From Acidobacteriota bacterium (GTDB lineage Bacteria > Acidobacteriota > Terriglobia > Terriglobales > Acidobacteriaceae): a stretch of DNA of 59,340 bases. Below the pieces are notes generated by a model that had not been told where the DNA came from, did no database searches, and was given only the letters and a program-made list of their open reading frames with translations. Where the stretch lies: the NCBI GenBank assembly GCA_003225455.1, contig QIAB01000031.1:1-59340 (forward strand), given 5' to 3'. Below, one piece after another: positions 28,561 to 36,826 of this stretch. The translations under genes were made by a program, and so were the position numbers. Within the stretch, counting starts at the first letter, position 1. Each line of letters starts with the position of its first letter.

Positions 28561-28746
28561 TCAAATCACGTGTAGCAACCAGGTAAACGCATCTGCGATT
28601 TGCACCTTCGCCGCATTGTCAAGTTGCTCATTTACGGCGGAGTCCGGGCGCTCCGCGCTGCTCGCGCCACTGTGGTCGCGATATTCGAACTGAAGCGGCA
28701 CTTTGCCGCTTAACGCGAGTTTAAGAATGCCTTTGTTCACGTCCAT
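28561..28746 (-). CDS. Small protein inside the sugar-oxidation operon
   Basis: 61 residues: [20 protein letters not shown] then a polar middle and [11 protein letters not shown]. No family recognised. It starts five bases after the VOC stop and ends 19 bases before the GH63 gene on the same strand, so translation within the operon is plausible. Confidence 0.5.
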   Translation of the reverse strand: MDVNKGILKLALSGKVPLQFEYRDHSGASSAERPDSAVNEQLDNAAKVQIADAFTWLLHVI

Positions 28747-28751
28747 GCTCC

Positions 28752-29786
28752 TTATTTCTCTTCTACGAGGATTGCGTGGCCGTCGGGATCACGCACCAGG
28801 AAGGCCTTGTGAAACCCCAACTGTCCATCCGATTCGGGTACTACGCCGGAAGATACAAACTTCGTGTGCGCATTTGCAAATTGTTGAGCTACAGCGTCGG
28901 CATCAGTGGTTACCAGGCTTGTTTGCCGATGCACAATGTCGTTTGCGCGCTCATCCGCCGGGAATGGACTACCGTCGCGAGGGGCCAGGTATTCGAGCAG
29001 CTCAATCCCCGGTCCCAGGCCAGCTCGCAACGACGTAATCCGCAGGCGGGCTCCGAACACGTTATTGAGGTGCTCCTGCTCGGTGCCATAATTTTCACTT
29101 TCTCCTGCTATTCGCATCCCCATCAGATCACGGTAAAACTTCAGGCTGCTCTCGGTATCGCCTACGACAATGGCTGTGTGGTCGATACCCAGGAAGAGCT
29201 TGTCGCTGGCGCGATGCCATTTTTCTGCTCCCTTGTCGGGCGGGAACTGCAGGATTTCCAAAGGATGGCCATCCGGATCTTTGAAGTAAAACGCCTGAAT
29301 TCCTGCGGCGTTCTTGTTCCAGTCCGGCAGACGCTGCGGTCCAGAAGAGGCGTGCTCTACCTTGTTCTGACGCAGCCATCGGTAAGCCTTATCCATGTCG
29401 CTCACGATAATCGCAATGTGCTGGAAAGAACGGTCGTTGCTGCGCGCATCGACGGGGATGGGCCTGCCCTTGGGAGCCAGATATTCGGTCAACTCGATGA
29501 ATTCGTCCCCAAGTCGCAAACGGACGACTCGCATGCGTACGCCGAAAATACCCTCCAAATGTTCGTAGTTTTCACCCGCGACCTCGGTATCAGAGACCTT
29601 CTGAAAACTTAGGACTCCCGAGTAGAAATTGACCGCCCGATCCATGTCGTAGACCGTCATGTTGACAGCATCGACCGCGGAAACCAGCGGCCCACTTGCC
29701 TGCTGGGCAGTGGAGACAAGGCTCGCTAAAAACAATAGCCCGACCAACAGTAGGGGCCGCTGATGCGTTTGAATGAGTTTTCTCAT
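28752..29786 (-). CDS. Secreted double-VOC (glyoxalase-like) protein
   Basis: 344 residues with an N-terminal signal peptide (PLLLVGLLFLASLVSTAQQ). Two VOC domains follow: the first about 35-180 (VNMTVYDMDRAVNFYSGVLS ... DPDGHPLEILQF), the second about 200-340 (IDHTAIVVGDTESSLKFYRD ... VRDPDGHAILVEE). VOC domains bind a metal and act on diverse substrates; the role here is unknown. Export and operon position suggest action near the GMC oxidoreductase. Confidence 0.85.
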   Translation of the reverse strand: MRKLIQTHQRPLLLVGLLFLASLVSTAQQASGPLVSAVDAVNMTVYDMDRAVNFYSGVLSFQKVSDTEVAGENYEHLEGIFGVRMRVVRLRLGDEFIELTEYLAPKGRPIPVDARSNDRSFQHIAIIVSDMDKAYRWLRQNKVEHASSGPQRLPDWNKNAAGIQAFYFKDPDGHPLEILQFPPDKGAEKWHRASDKLFLGIDHTAIVVGDTESSLKFYRDLMGMRIAGESENYGTEQEHLNNVFGARLRITSLRAGLGPGIELLEYLAPRDGSPFPADERANDIVHRQTSLVTTDADAVAQQFANAHTKFVSSGVVPESDGQLGFHKAFLVRDPDGHAILVEEK

Positions 29787-29793
29787 TTTTCAT

Positions 29794-31425
29794 TTAGCCG
29801 GCAACTGGCTCTGCTTCCCGAGAGCTGTTTTGGTTGACGGCGTACTCGGCGATTGAAACGCCCAGGCGTTGCAGCAAGTGGTCTCCCACGCGCAGAGCAT
29901 TGGCCATGATCGTCAATGCGGGATTCACTGCCGCACTGGACGGGAAAAAACTCCCATCGACGACGTACAGATTGTCGAGATCGTGTGCCTTGCAGTTGGC
30001 GTCCAGCGCGGATGTCTTCGGATCATGGCCAAAACGGATCGTGCCGTTCTGGTGGGCTACTCCCGCCAGCGGTATTCGCTGACCCGCATACAAATTTCTC
30101 GCGAAGAGACCCTGGTGGCAGTCATGCCCGTGAAGTGAGCAGGTGTTCTGCTTCATAGCTCTTTGTAGATGAGCCTTGAGCTGCTCGTGAGCTTTCAAGT
30201 TGTTGGGTGTATAGGTCAGCACAATCTCTCCGTCGCGATTGATCGTGACCCGATTGTTCGGATCGGGCAGATCTTCAGAGGTCAGCCAGAAATCCAAAGA
30301 GTGTTTCGCCATCAGCTCCAGTGTGAATCCGGGAGCAATGGCGGGTGCGCCGGCACGCAGTGTAATGGCGTCCAGCTTGCCCACAAAGGAAATGTGGCCC
30401 ATGGGATATTCAAAGTCTTTCGAGCCGAAGTAGAAGTCATTTACAGAAAGCGTCTTCTGGAAAATAGTCGGGTTGGGGCACTTGGAAATGGCCATCAACA
30501 CGGAATTGGTATGCCCCATGTAATGTCGGCCGACAACGTCGGAGCCGTTGGCCAGGCCGCGCGGATGCCTATCATTGGCAGAGCGCAACAGCAGGGCAGC
30601 CGCGTTGATGGCGCCGCAGGAGACAACCACGATATCAGCGGAATACGTCTCGGTATCCCCGTTCCGTTCCACGATCACCCGCTGGACTTCGCGGCCGGAA
30701 GAGCCCGTCTCCAACCGCTTCACTAACGCGTTCGTCAAGAGAGTGACATTCGGATGTTGCAGCGCTGGATCAATACAAAGTACCTGCGCGTCAGATTTCG
30801 CCTGCACCAAACATGGAAAACCGTCGCACGTGTTGCAGCGGATACAGGGACTCAGACGCGGGTTCTTCTCATCGAGCATCACTCCTAACGGAGTATGGAA
30901 AGGTTTCAAACCGGACGCCGCGAAGTCCTCTGCCAGGTGCTGGATACGTGGCTCATGACTTACAGCGGGCCACGGGTAAGCTTTGCCTGCAGACGGCTCG
31001 GTCGGATCTTCTCCACGATTGCCGTGTACCTGGTACAGGTGTTCGGCCTGGGAATAATAAGGTTCCAATTCGTCGTAGCTGATTGGCCATGCGGGAGAAA
31101 TGCCGCTGTGGTGGCGAATCTCTCCGAAGTCCTGCTGCCGTAATCGGAACAGCGCAGCGCCGTAGAACTTGGTGTTTCCGCCCACGTAGTAGTTGGTGTG
31201 AGGATGCAGTCCCTTGCCTGTACTGTCGCGCCACTGTTCCTTCGTGTTGTACCTGGCGTCGACATTCACAGCCTGCGGGTTCCAGTTGTCCTTCTCCCGA
31301 GCTACGTAGTCACCGCGCTCGAGAATCAGAATCCGCTTGCCGGACGGAGCCAGGTGATAGGCCAGTGTGCCTCCACCTGCTCCCGTCCCGATAATGATTA
31401 CGTCGAACTGATTTTCCCGGCTCAT
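29794..31425 (-). CDS. GMC-family FAD oxidoreductase
   Basis: 543 residues. FAD-binding IIGTGAGGGTLAYHLA at the start, then GGNTKFYGAALFRLR, a four-Cys cluster CIRCNTCDGFPC near 200, and the GMC C-terminal LYVVDGSFFPSSAAVNPALT. Family members oxidise alcohol groups of sugars or sterols and reduce FAD. The ATG at 31425 has AAGGAG nine bases upstream; GTG at 31440 is an alternative. It lies 18 bases after the DM13 stop and seven bases before the VOC gene. Confidence 0.92.
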   Translation of the reverse strand: MSRENQFDVIIIGTGAGGGTLAYHLAPSGKRILILERGDYVAREKDNWNPQAVNVDARYNTKEQWRDSTGKGLHPHTNYYVGGNTKFYGAALFRLRQQDFGEIRHHSGISPAWPISYDELEPYYSQAEHLYQVHGNRGEDPTEPSAGKAYPWPAVSHEPRIQHLAEDFAASGLKPFHTPLGVMLDEKNPRLSPCIRCNTCDGFPCLVQAKSDAQVLCIDPALQHPNVTLLTNALVKRLETGSSGREVQRVIVERNGDTETYSADIVVVSCGAINAAALLLRSANDRHPRGLANGSDVVGRHYMGHTNSVLMAISKCPNPTIFQKTLSVNDFYFGSKDFEYPMGHISFVGKLDAITLRAGAPAIAPGFTLELMAKHSLDFWLTSEDLPDPNNRVTINRDGEIVLTYTPNNLKAHEQLKAHLQRAMKQNTCSLHGHDCHQGLFARNLYAGQRIPLAGVAHQNGTIRFGHDPKTSALDANCKAHDLDNLYVVDGSFFPSSAAVNPALTIMANALRVGDHLLQRLGVSIAEYAVNQNSSREAEPVAG

Positions 31426-31443
31426 GACCGTCTCCTTCACGAG

Positions 31444-32322
31444 TTACTGGTTCACTGCGGCCATGGGTTCGGCAGTGCGCAGTGGTGCCGTCGCAAAATT
31501 AACGCTGAAGCGCTTGCACCAGATGGTTACTGCACGGTATTTGGTTAGGTCAATGTCCGAAGCCAATTCATAGTTCTGGTCGCCGATATTGCCTTTCAGC
31601 AGGCCCACTTCCACGAACTCGGCCTTCTTCACCGTTTCGCTGTCGTTGGCGTCGCTGGCGGCAACGAGGTAGACGTGCACGTCAGGGCCGTTGGAAGTTT
31701 CAAAACTGCTGAAGCGGAGAATTCTCTTGCCATCAGCAAGTTGATAGATGCTGGCCTGCCCTGCGCCCTTGTGTGCTACACCGTGAAAGTTGCCAGTGAA
31801 TAGGGCTCGCGCCGATACTCCTGAAGTCTGCGCGTTCGTAGACAGCGGAGCCGTGGCGAAGTTCACGCTGAAGCGCTTGCACCAGATAGTCACTGCCCGG
31901 TACTTTGACAAGTCGACATCAGAAGGCAAATCGTAGTTCTGGTCGCCGATATTGCCCTTGAGAGCGGCGACTTCGACAAAGCCTGCCTTCTTGACCATCT
32001 CGCTGTCGCTGGCGTCGTTGGCCGCTACCAGGTAGACGCGAACATCGGGTCCATTCGAAGTTTCAAAGTTGGTGAAGCGGAGAATGCGCTTGCCATCCGG
32101 CTGTTGATAGATGCTGGCGCGTCCCACGCCCTTGTGGGCCACATCGTGAAAGCTGCCGGATGCGACGATCGCCTCCGAAGTGTTGGTGGTGGATGAGTTG
32201 GCGGTCGGGAGGCTCTCATTGACCTTCGCGTTCACGAAAAGCCGTTCGGGCCGGAACGCTGCCCAGCCAATAATGGCCACCACCAGGACGATAAACGTGT
32301 AGACGAGTTTCTTGCCTTTCAT
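31444..32322 (-). CDS. Tandem DM13-domain membrane-anchored protein
   Basis: 292 residues. One N-terminal membrane segment (LVYTFIVLVVAIIGWAAF) anchors two DM13 domains (about 53-160 and 172-278) that are roughly 80% identical: both contain HKGxGxASIYQ, ADGKRILRF, FETSNGPDV and end YRAVTIWCKRFSVNFATAPL. DM13 was proposed to bind a redox cofactor through the conserved Cys; this is family inference. Its ATG overlaps the aquaporin stop (TAATG). Placed before a GMC oxidoreductase, it might act in extracytoplasmic electron transfer. Confidence 0.9.
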   Translation of the reverse strand: MKGKKLVYTFIVLVVAIIGWAAFRPERLFVNAKVNESLPTANSSTTNTSEAIVASGSFHDVAHKGVGRASIYQQPDGKRILRFTNFETSNGPDVRVYLVAANDASDSEMVKKAGFVEVAALKGNIGDQNYDLPSDVDLSKYRAVTIWCKRFSVNFATAPLSTNAQTSGVSARALFTGNFHGVAHKGAGQASIYQLADGKRILRFSSFETSNGPDVHVYLVAASDANDSETVKKAEFVEVGLLKGNIGDQNYELASDIDLTKYRAVTIWCKRFSVNFATAPLRTAEPMAAVNQ

Positions 32323-33224
32323 TACATGGTCTCCTTAAGAGTGAATTGTGGTTGTGACAAAGCTTTGTAATTGCAACGAAAGATGCATCGCTTGTCGTTG
32401 TTGTGATGCAATTTTGCGCAGAAGACCGCGTGTTTACCGCGCAGGCGCAGGTAAACTTCCGCGGCCAGCAACATGCCGAGTGGCGGCGCCGTAAAGTAAA
32501 TCCACAGAGCGTTCCAGTAACGTCCCGGGAGCGCCGACGCGAGACTGCGTGCCGGACTCATGCTCATACCGGACAGCGGAGACTCCAGCGTGATGTAAGT
32601 GGCCACCAGGGCGCCGGCGAAAATGCCTGTGAATCGTGCGATGCGCGCGGAGTTTGAAACGTTCAGAACCATGGTCATCATTACGAAAGAGATGACCAAC
32701 TCCGCCACAAAGGCGACTCCCGTTCCTCGGAACCCGGGCATTGTCGCCGCGTAACGCACATTCTCATGAGTGATGGCTTCACCCCAGATTCCAGCGCTGA
32801 GCATTACTCCCAGTGTTCCGCCGATGAACTGGGCACATACATAGAACAAGGCGTCCCAAGGCTCGATCTTTCCCAAACGGAAAAAAGTCAACGTCGTTGA
32901 GGGATTGAGGTGTGCGCCGGACTGTTTTCCCCAGGGGGAGTAGATGAGAGCGACCGCCGTCAATCCCATGGCGATGCCCGTCAGCATACGCCGGGCGAAA
33001 GAACTTGTAATCGCGTGCCGCAGCGCGGAAGCCGGGTGCTCCAGCAAGACGGTAAAGCTACATGCCGAGACCATAAACAGTCCCAGGCACGCCGCTTCTA
33101 TGGAATATTCCTGCCAGTGGTTAGTGGCGGCCGACATCGCGATATCGAACCAGCGAGGTTTGGCTAGGACTGCCGCTGCTCCCGTGCTCGGATCGCTGTC
33201 GCCGTTCTGGACTGAGCTGTGCAT
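32322..33224 (-). CDS. Aquaporin (MIP family)
   Basis: About 300 residues, six membrane segments. The two half-helix motifs are modified: NPS in SGAHLNPSTTLTFF and SPA in SGMSMSPARSLASAL (usual NPA). The C-terminus is unusually Cys/His-rich: CAKLHHNNDKRCIFRCNY. Substrate (water, glycerol or another small neutral molecule) cannot be decided. ATG at 33224 chosen; 33137 (MSAATNHWQEY) is possible and 33398 unlikely because of overlap with the divergent gene. First gene of the ten-gene operon. Confidence 0.88.
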   Translation of the reverse strand: MHSSVQNGDSDPSTGAAAVLAKPRWFDIAMSAATNHWQEYSIEAACLGLFMVSACSFTVLLEHPASALRHAITSSFARRMLTGIAMGLTAVALIYSPWGKQSGAHLNPSTTLTFFRLGKIEPWDALFYVCAQFIGGTLGVMLSAGIWGEAITHENVRYAATMPGFRGTGVAFVAELVISFVMMTMVLNVSNSARIARFTGIFAGALVATYITLESPLSGMSMSPARSLASALPGRYWNALWIYFTAPPLGMLLAAEVYLRLRGKHAVFCAKLHHNNDKRCIFRCNYKALSQPQFTLKETM

Positions 33225-33290
33225 TCGGCCATGGGATTCGCCACGATCTGTTTCGTGACAAAAATGCCAGCGTAGTTCTCGCAAAAATTC

Positions 33291-33632
33291 ATGGCCGGAA
33301 ACGCGAACCGTTCTGTCACCTTTTCTGTGCGAGCCGCATCGCATGAGTTGGATTTGACGAAATTGAACAAACAAGCACAGATTCCCGAAGGGAAGCACGT
33401 GGAAATTAGTTGTCGGGAAGTGATCCGGGAGCTTTCCAAGTACATAGACCAGGATCTAGATACCGATCTGCGTGTCCAGATCGAAGCCCATCTCGCCGAC
33501 TGCAAACACTGCACTGCCATTTACGACGGGATACGAAACGTGATCACATTAATGGGAGACGATCGAAGTTTTGACTTACCGGCAGGATTCAGTCAACGAT
33601 TCCGCAACAGCATAACCCGAACTTGCAGGTGA
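33291..33632 (+). CDS. zf-HC2 (anti-sigma-like) protein, copy 1
   Basis: 113 residues. The zf-HC2 zinc site reads CREVIRELSKYIDQDLD ... HLADCKHC (H-x3-C-x2-C), followed by TAIYDGIRNVITLMGDDRSF. No membrane segment. It is similar to copy 2 (34489-34806), including the GDxRxFxLPAG tail. It converges on the ECF gene instead of following it, contrary to the usual sigma/anti-sigma order, and is divergent from the aquaporin operon. Confidence 0.8.
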   Translation: MAGNANRSVTFSVRAASHELDLTKLNKQAQIPEGKHVEISCREVIRELSKYIDQDLDTDLRVQIEAHLADCKHCTAIYDGIRNVITLMGDDRSFDLPAGFSQRFRNSITRTCR

Positions 33633-33652
33633 AGGGCTGAGCATTCCGGCGA

Positions 33653-34387
33653 TTAGAAGGGGCGGACTTTTTCGTATGCCCTTCCTCGACTCCAGGCTCC
33701 ATCGAAGCCAGGCGCCAGGGCATCACGCATCTGCAACCGGGCGCGTGACAGCCTCGTTTTCACGTTTGCCTCTGAAAGGCCGAGTGCTTGGGCGGTTTCG
33801 GTGATGTTCAGGTGCTGTATGTCGCGCAAGATCAACACGGTTCGGTATTTCTCGGGAAGAGAACGCAGTGCTTCGTTGAGCGCCTTTCGCAATTGTTTCT
33901 GTTCCAAAGTCTCCGATGGTATTTCACGCCAGTCTGCAAAGTCTTTGGGAATGTAGTCGCCTTCCTCGCTACATTGGCTTTCATCCAGAGACTCATATAG
34001 GTGGCGTCGGTCCTTGCGCAGCTTCATTTTCGCTTCATTCATGGTGATCTGGATGACCCACGTGCTGAACTTGGATTCCTGGCGAAAGCGCGAAAGATTC
34101 TTAAACGCCTTCAGTACTGCCTCCTGGGCTACGTCTTCTGCATCCGCTTCATTTCTTACGAGCGACAAAGCAGATAAATAGATTACGCGCTCGTAGGGCC
34201 GCACTAGATCATAGAATGCCCCAACATCGCCCGCTTGGATGCGCCCGATGAGTTCGATTTCGCTTCTCTCTGATTGTTTCACGGCACCTCTGACTTGGAC
34301 GCCGGATCGCGAAATGACGGGGTAATCCGCCTGCGGCCCAGCCCTAGCCAGCTTCTTGGCGTCGCTTTGACTTCGCAGCATGGCCAT
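33653..34387 (-). CDS. ECF sigma factor
   Basis: 244 residues. Sigma region 2 (GAFYDLVRPYERVIYLSALS, then DAEDVAQEAVLKAFKNLSRF) and region 4 (LPEKYRTVLILRDIQHLNIT, AQALGLSEANVKTRLSRARL). The tail APGFDGAWSRGRAYEKVRPF is a subgroup signature also found as a remnant at 34807-34885. The N-terminal ~35 residues before region 2 are extra. Likely partner anti-sigma proteins: the two zf-HC2 genes around it. Candidate regulator of the adjacent ten-gene operon (inference). Confidence 0.93.
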   Translation of the reverse strand: MAMLRSQSDAKKLARAGPQADYPVISRSGVQVRGAVKQSERSEIELIGRIQAGDVGAFYDLVRPYERVIYLSALSLVRNEADAEDVAQEAVLKAFKNLSRFRQESKFSTWVIQITMNEAKMKLRKDRRHLYESLDESQCSEEGDYIPKDFADWREIPSETLEQKQLRKALNEALRSLPEKYRTVLILRDIQHLNITETAQALGLSEANVKTRLSRARLQMRDALAPGFDGAWSRGRAYEKVRPF

Positions 34388-34488
34388 CTGGTGCCTTTCC
34401 TGCGGGAATGCTTTTTCAGATATTCAAGTGTAAGACGGCGTACATCGCAATTGGATACGAGAAACTCTTTGTCGGGCAACGCATGGCT

Positions 34489-34806
34489 TCAGCGTTTCTT
34501 GGCCTGCCGGCCCGAGAGGTGATCGTTCAGCTTTTTGTACAATTTCTGACCAGCACCCGCGGGAAGCTCGAAGGCTCTGCCGTCGCCGACAAGGCTAACC
34601 ACATTCCTCGTGCCGTTGAGAACGGCGCTGCAGTGGGCGCAATTTTTGAAGTGCGAGGCGAGGCCAGATCGAAGTCCAGGATCCACTTCGTCGTCGAGAT
34701 AATTTGAGATCTGCCGCCATACTTCTTCGCAATCGATTTCTATGGGTTTTTCCGCCACTTGTGCTGCTCCGTTCCCAGCTAGAATCCTGCCTCCGCTCTC
34801 GTTCAC
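34489..34806 (-). CDS. zf-HC2 (anti-sigma-like) protein, copy 2
   Basis: 105 residues from GTG at 34806. Zinc site CEEVWRQISNYLDDEVD ... HFKNCAHC, then LNGTRNVVSLVGDGRAFELP, a close relative of copy 1. The reading frame is open upstream into a sigma-factor tail (34807-34885), so the true N-terminus could be longer. It sits about 100 bases upstream of the ECF gene on the same strand. No membrane segment. Confidence 0.8.
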   Translation of the reverse strand: MNESGGRILAGNGAAQVAEKPIEIDCEEVWRQISNYLDDEVDPGLRSGLASHFKNCAHCSAVLNGTRNVVSLVGDGRAFELPAGAGQKLYKKLNDHLSGRQAKKR

Positions 34807-34885
34807 GTCACAAAGCTTGATTTCATATTCTCGGCCTTTCTTCCAGGCTCCGTCAAAGCCAGGTGCACGCGCATCGCGTGCACTT
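34807..34885 (-). pseudogene. C-terminal remnant of an ECF sigma factor
   Basis: In frame with and just upstream of zf-HC2 copy 2, the translation reads ARDARAPGFDGAWKKGREYE. This matches the C-terminus of the neighbouring ECF factor (MRDALAPGFDGAWSRGRAYE) at most positions. The rest of the sigma gene is gone and is replaced by the SnoaL-like gene, whose stop lies at 34884-34886. This is a relic of a former sigma/anti-sigma gene pair. Confidence 0.75.
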
Positions 34886-35384
34886 AAACAACCTCTCCGA
34901 CTTTCGACCGCCTCCCGGGCACGGAGCGGCGAGGCGCCGAAGCTCGCCTGCTTGACATCTCTGCCAGGACCTCTTTAGGAGGCATCTGCGGCTGAACGTC
35001 CACATTATCGAGGAAAATCGCGATCCTCCATCTTTCTTCAGCATCTTTTTGCCAGATTTCCAGGTATCGTGTGCGTGTGGTGATCGGTTTTCCACCGTTC
35101 TTGGGTGTTAGCGTGAGCCGGTGCCAGCCCCAGTCGAAAGCCCACGAACCGTGAACTCGAATGGAGATGATGGTGACTGCCAGTTGCGCCTTGTAACGTG
35201 CGAAGAGTTTTTTCAGCCGGTGCTTAAGCACTGCCTGCGCTTCAGAGCCGTAGAAGGACGCAAGGCCGGCCGACATGTCGCTGTATCCGTCAGCAAAAAC
35301 GGACAGGACTCCATTCACATCCCCCTTGTTGTAGGCATCCCGTAGCTTTGTCTTTGCCAACCGAATGGCGTAGGTATCTTCCAT
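34884..35384 (-). CDS. SnoaL/NTF2-like protein
   Basis: 166 residues of the NTF2-like cone fold (DUF4440/SnoaL type): KLRDAYNKGDVNGVLSVFAD, then YGSEAQAVLKHRLKKLFARY and EIWQKDAEERWRIAIFLDNV. No signal peptide. The Arg/Ser-rich C-terminal 25 residues (SSRRASAPRRSVPGRRSKVG) are atypical and lie where a sigma gene was truncated, so the tail may be a junction product. Role unknown. Confidence 0.8.
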   Translation of the reverse strand: MEDTYAIRLAKTKLRDAYNKGDVNGVLSVFADGYSDMSAGLASFYGSEAQAVLKHRLKKLFARYKAQLAVTIISIRVHGSWAFDWGWHRLTLTPKNGGKPITTRTRYLEIWQKDAEERWRIAIFLDNVDVQPQMPPKEVLAEMSSRRASAPRRSVPGRRSKVGEVV

Positions 35385-35453
35385 GATATCTCTCAGGCTT
35401 TTGGCTTATTCCTCGACAGCGGGCTCTCCCCCCGGACAGATCAACATCGACAC

Positions 35454-35574
35454 TCACGGAGAAATTCCCGGAGTATTTAGCCGGATTGTAGAGGTCGGTC
35501 TTCGCACAAAGATATAGCCTTTTGCCGTCATCGTCACCCCAGGCCATGTCGTGCGGATGCCCCGGCCCCGTCTT
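35454..35574 (-). pseudogene. C-terminal remnant of an SMP-30/gluconolactonase gene
   Basis: The frame beginning GPGHPHDMAWGDDDGKRLYL matches the last blade of SMP-30/gluconolactonase proteins (AWGDxDGKTLYI). Shifting frame once after DLY then gives TIRLNTPGISP and a stop at 35454-35456, the usual family ending (YRIRLNIPG). A stop codon precedes the fragment at 35575-35577. So about 40 terminal codons of a lactonase survive with one frameshift. Upstream to 35662 nothing else is recognisable. Confidence 0.75.
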
Positions 35575-35662
35575 TCAATCTCATCAATGACTTCGGGGAG
35601 GAAGTAATTTTTGTCCCCGGACGTGCGTCTTTTCTTGCCCTTCCCGCGTATGTATCGGTAGC

Positions 35663-36259
35663 ATGAACGCGGCTGCCTGCTATTTCGTGCGTGCGATGGC
35701 GGACGAAAACACCGAGATCGCTCATGGACTTCGACGTCGCGATCCCGAACTGCTCGACCGCTTGATCGAGGAGTACCAACACCGCCTTCTGCGCTACCTC
35801 ATGTATCTGACTGGCCGCCGCGACCTCGCCGAGGACTTCTTCCAGGAGACCTGGGTCCGCGTGCTTGAACGTGGCAGCCAGTACGACGGGCGTCATGAGT
35901 TCAGCACTTGGCTTTTCACCATTGCGCGGAATCTGGTCATCGACCACCTGCGCCGCAAGCGGCCAGCGAGCTTCGACAGCCTGGCAGATCCCGATGGTCT
36001 GGCGCCGTTCGACATCGCGGCCACCGCGCAACCTTCGGCGTTTGACACGACGGTTCAACGCGAGCAGAACGAACAGATTTCTGCTGGCATGCAGCATATC
36101 GCAGCCGAATACCGCGAAACCCTGGTGCTTCGTTTCCAGGAAGGGATGTCACTCGAAGAAATTGCCAATGTGACCGGCGCGCCGCTGGGCACGGTGAAAT
36201 CGCGGATCTACCGCGGCTTGAGCGCCCTGCAGCCGTGGTTGAAAGGAGCCCGCTTATGA
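35663..36259 (+). CDS. ECF sigma factor
   Basis: 198 residues. Region 2: LLDRLIEEYQHRLLRYLMYL, DLAEDFFQETWVRVLERGSQ, FSTWLFTIARNLVIDHLRRK. Region 4: YRETLVLRFQEGMSLEEIAN, GAPLGTVKSRIYRGLSALQP. A start at 35696 (MADENTEIAHGL) fits the family equally well. Its stop overlaps the next gene's start by four bases (ATGA), the normal arrangement for a sigma factor and its anti-sigma. Confidence 0.93.
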   Translation: MNAAACYFVRAMADENTEIAHGLRRRDPELLDRLIEEYQHRLLRYLMYLTGRRDLAEDFFQETWVRVLERGSQYDGRHEFSTWLFTIARNLVIDHLRRKRPASFDSLADPDGLAPFDIAATAQPSAFDTTVQREQNEQISAGMQHIAAEYRETLVLRFQEGMSLEEIANVTGAPLGTVKSRIYRGLSALQPWLKGARL

Positions 36260-36768
36260 ATCCTGATCTTATGAACTCCGATGTTCATGAACGTGCGCGG
36301 CTGATGATCGCCTTGTTTGGCGAAGAAAGACCCGGCCCGGAAGAACTTTCCAACGCGGAGCGATCGTGGCTGGCCGCGCATCTGGAGTCTTGCGCATCAT
36401 GCCGCGAGTTCGCAGAGAACTCGCGTGAGACGATTCGCTTGCTGCGCGCGATTCCAATCACGGCGGGCGAACGTCTCGTATCTACGACACAAATGCGCGT
36501 GCGCCAGCGGGCACAGGAGTTGCAGCGCCAGCAAGAACGGTTCTGGGTTGTCTGCGTTTGCTGTGCAGCAGTGACGCTCTCCACTCTCGTCACCACGCCA
36601 GTGCTGTGGCGCGGGTTTGCATGGATGGGCGAGCAGGCACGGCTTTCCCCGCCGGTGTGGGAAGGCGGCTTTGTCGTGTTCTATCTGATGCCGGCGGTCT
36701 TGGCCGGAATTCTTCTGCTTGCGCGGGGGACTTTTCTGACGGATCACAACGGCTCATATCAGGATTGA
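36256..36768 (+). CDS. Membrane zf-HC2 anti-sigma factor
   Basis: 170 residues: zf-HC2 site HLESCASC near residue 45, then two membrane segments (WVVCVCCAAVTLSTLVTTPV and FVVFYLMPAVLAGILLLARG). The layout is that of an anti-sigma factor holding the upstream ECF factor at the membrane. ATG at 36256 overlaps the sigma stop. The extracytoplasmic part between the two segments is short. Confidence 0.88.
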   Translation: MNPDLMNSDVHERARLMIALFGEERPGPEELSNAERSWLAAHLESCASCREFAENSRETIRLLRAIPITAGERLVSTTQMRVRQRAQELQRQQERFWVVCVCCAAVTLSTLVTTPVLWRGFAWMGEQARLSPPVWEGGFVVFYLMPAVLAGILLLARGTFLTDHNGSYQD

Positions 36769-36826
36769 TCCGTGGAGCCGCGTAAGCGGCGTAGTTGATT
36801 AGGGTAGCGAACTCTGGAGGTTTGAA

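Noticed and set aside
35534-36097. A 187-residue minus-strand frame
   Set aside because: It is antisense to an intact ECF sigma factor and has no family features.
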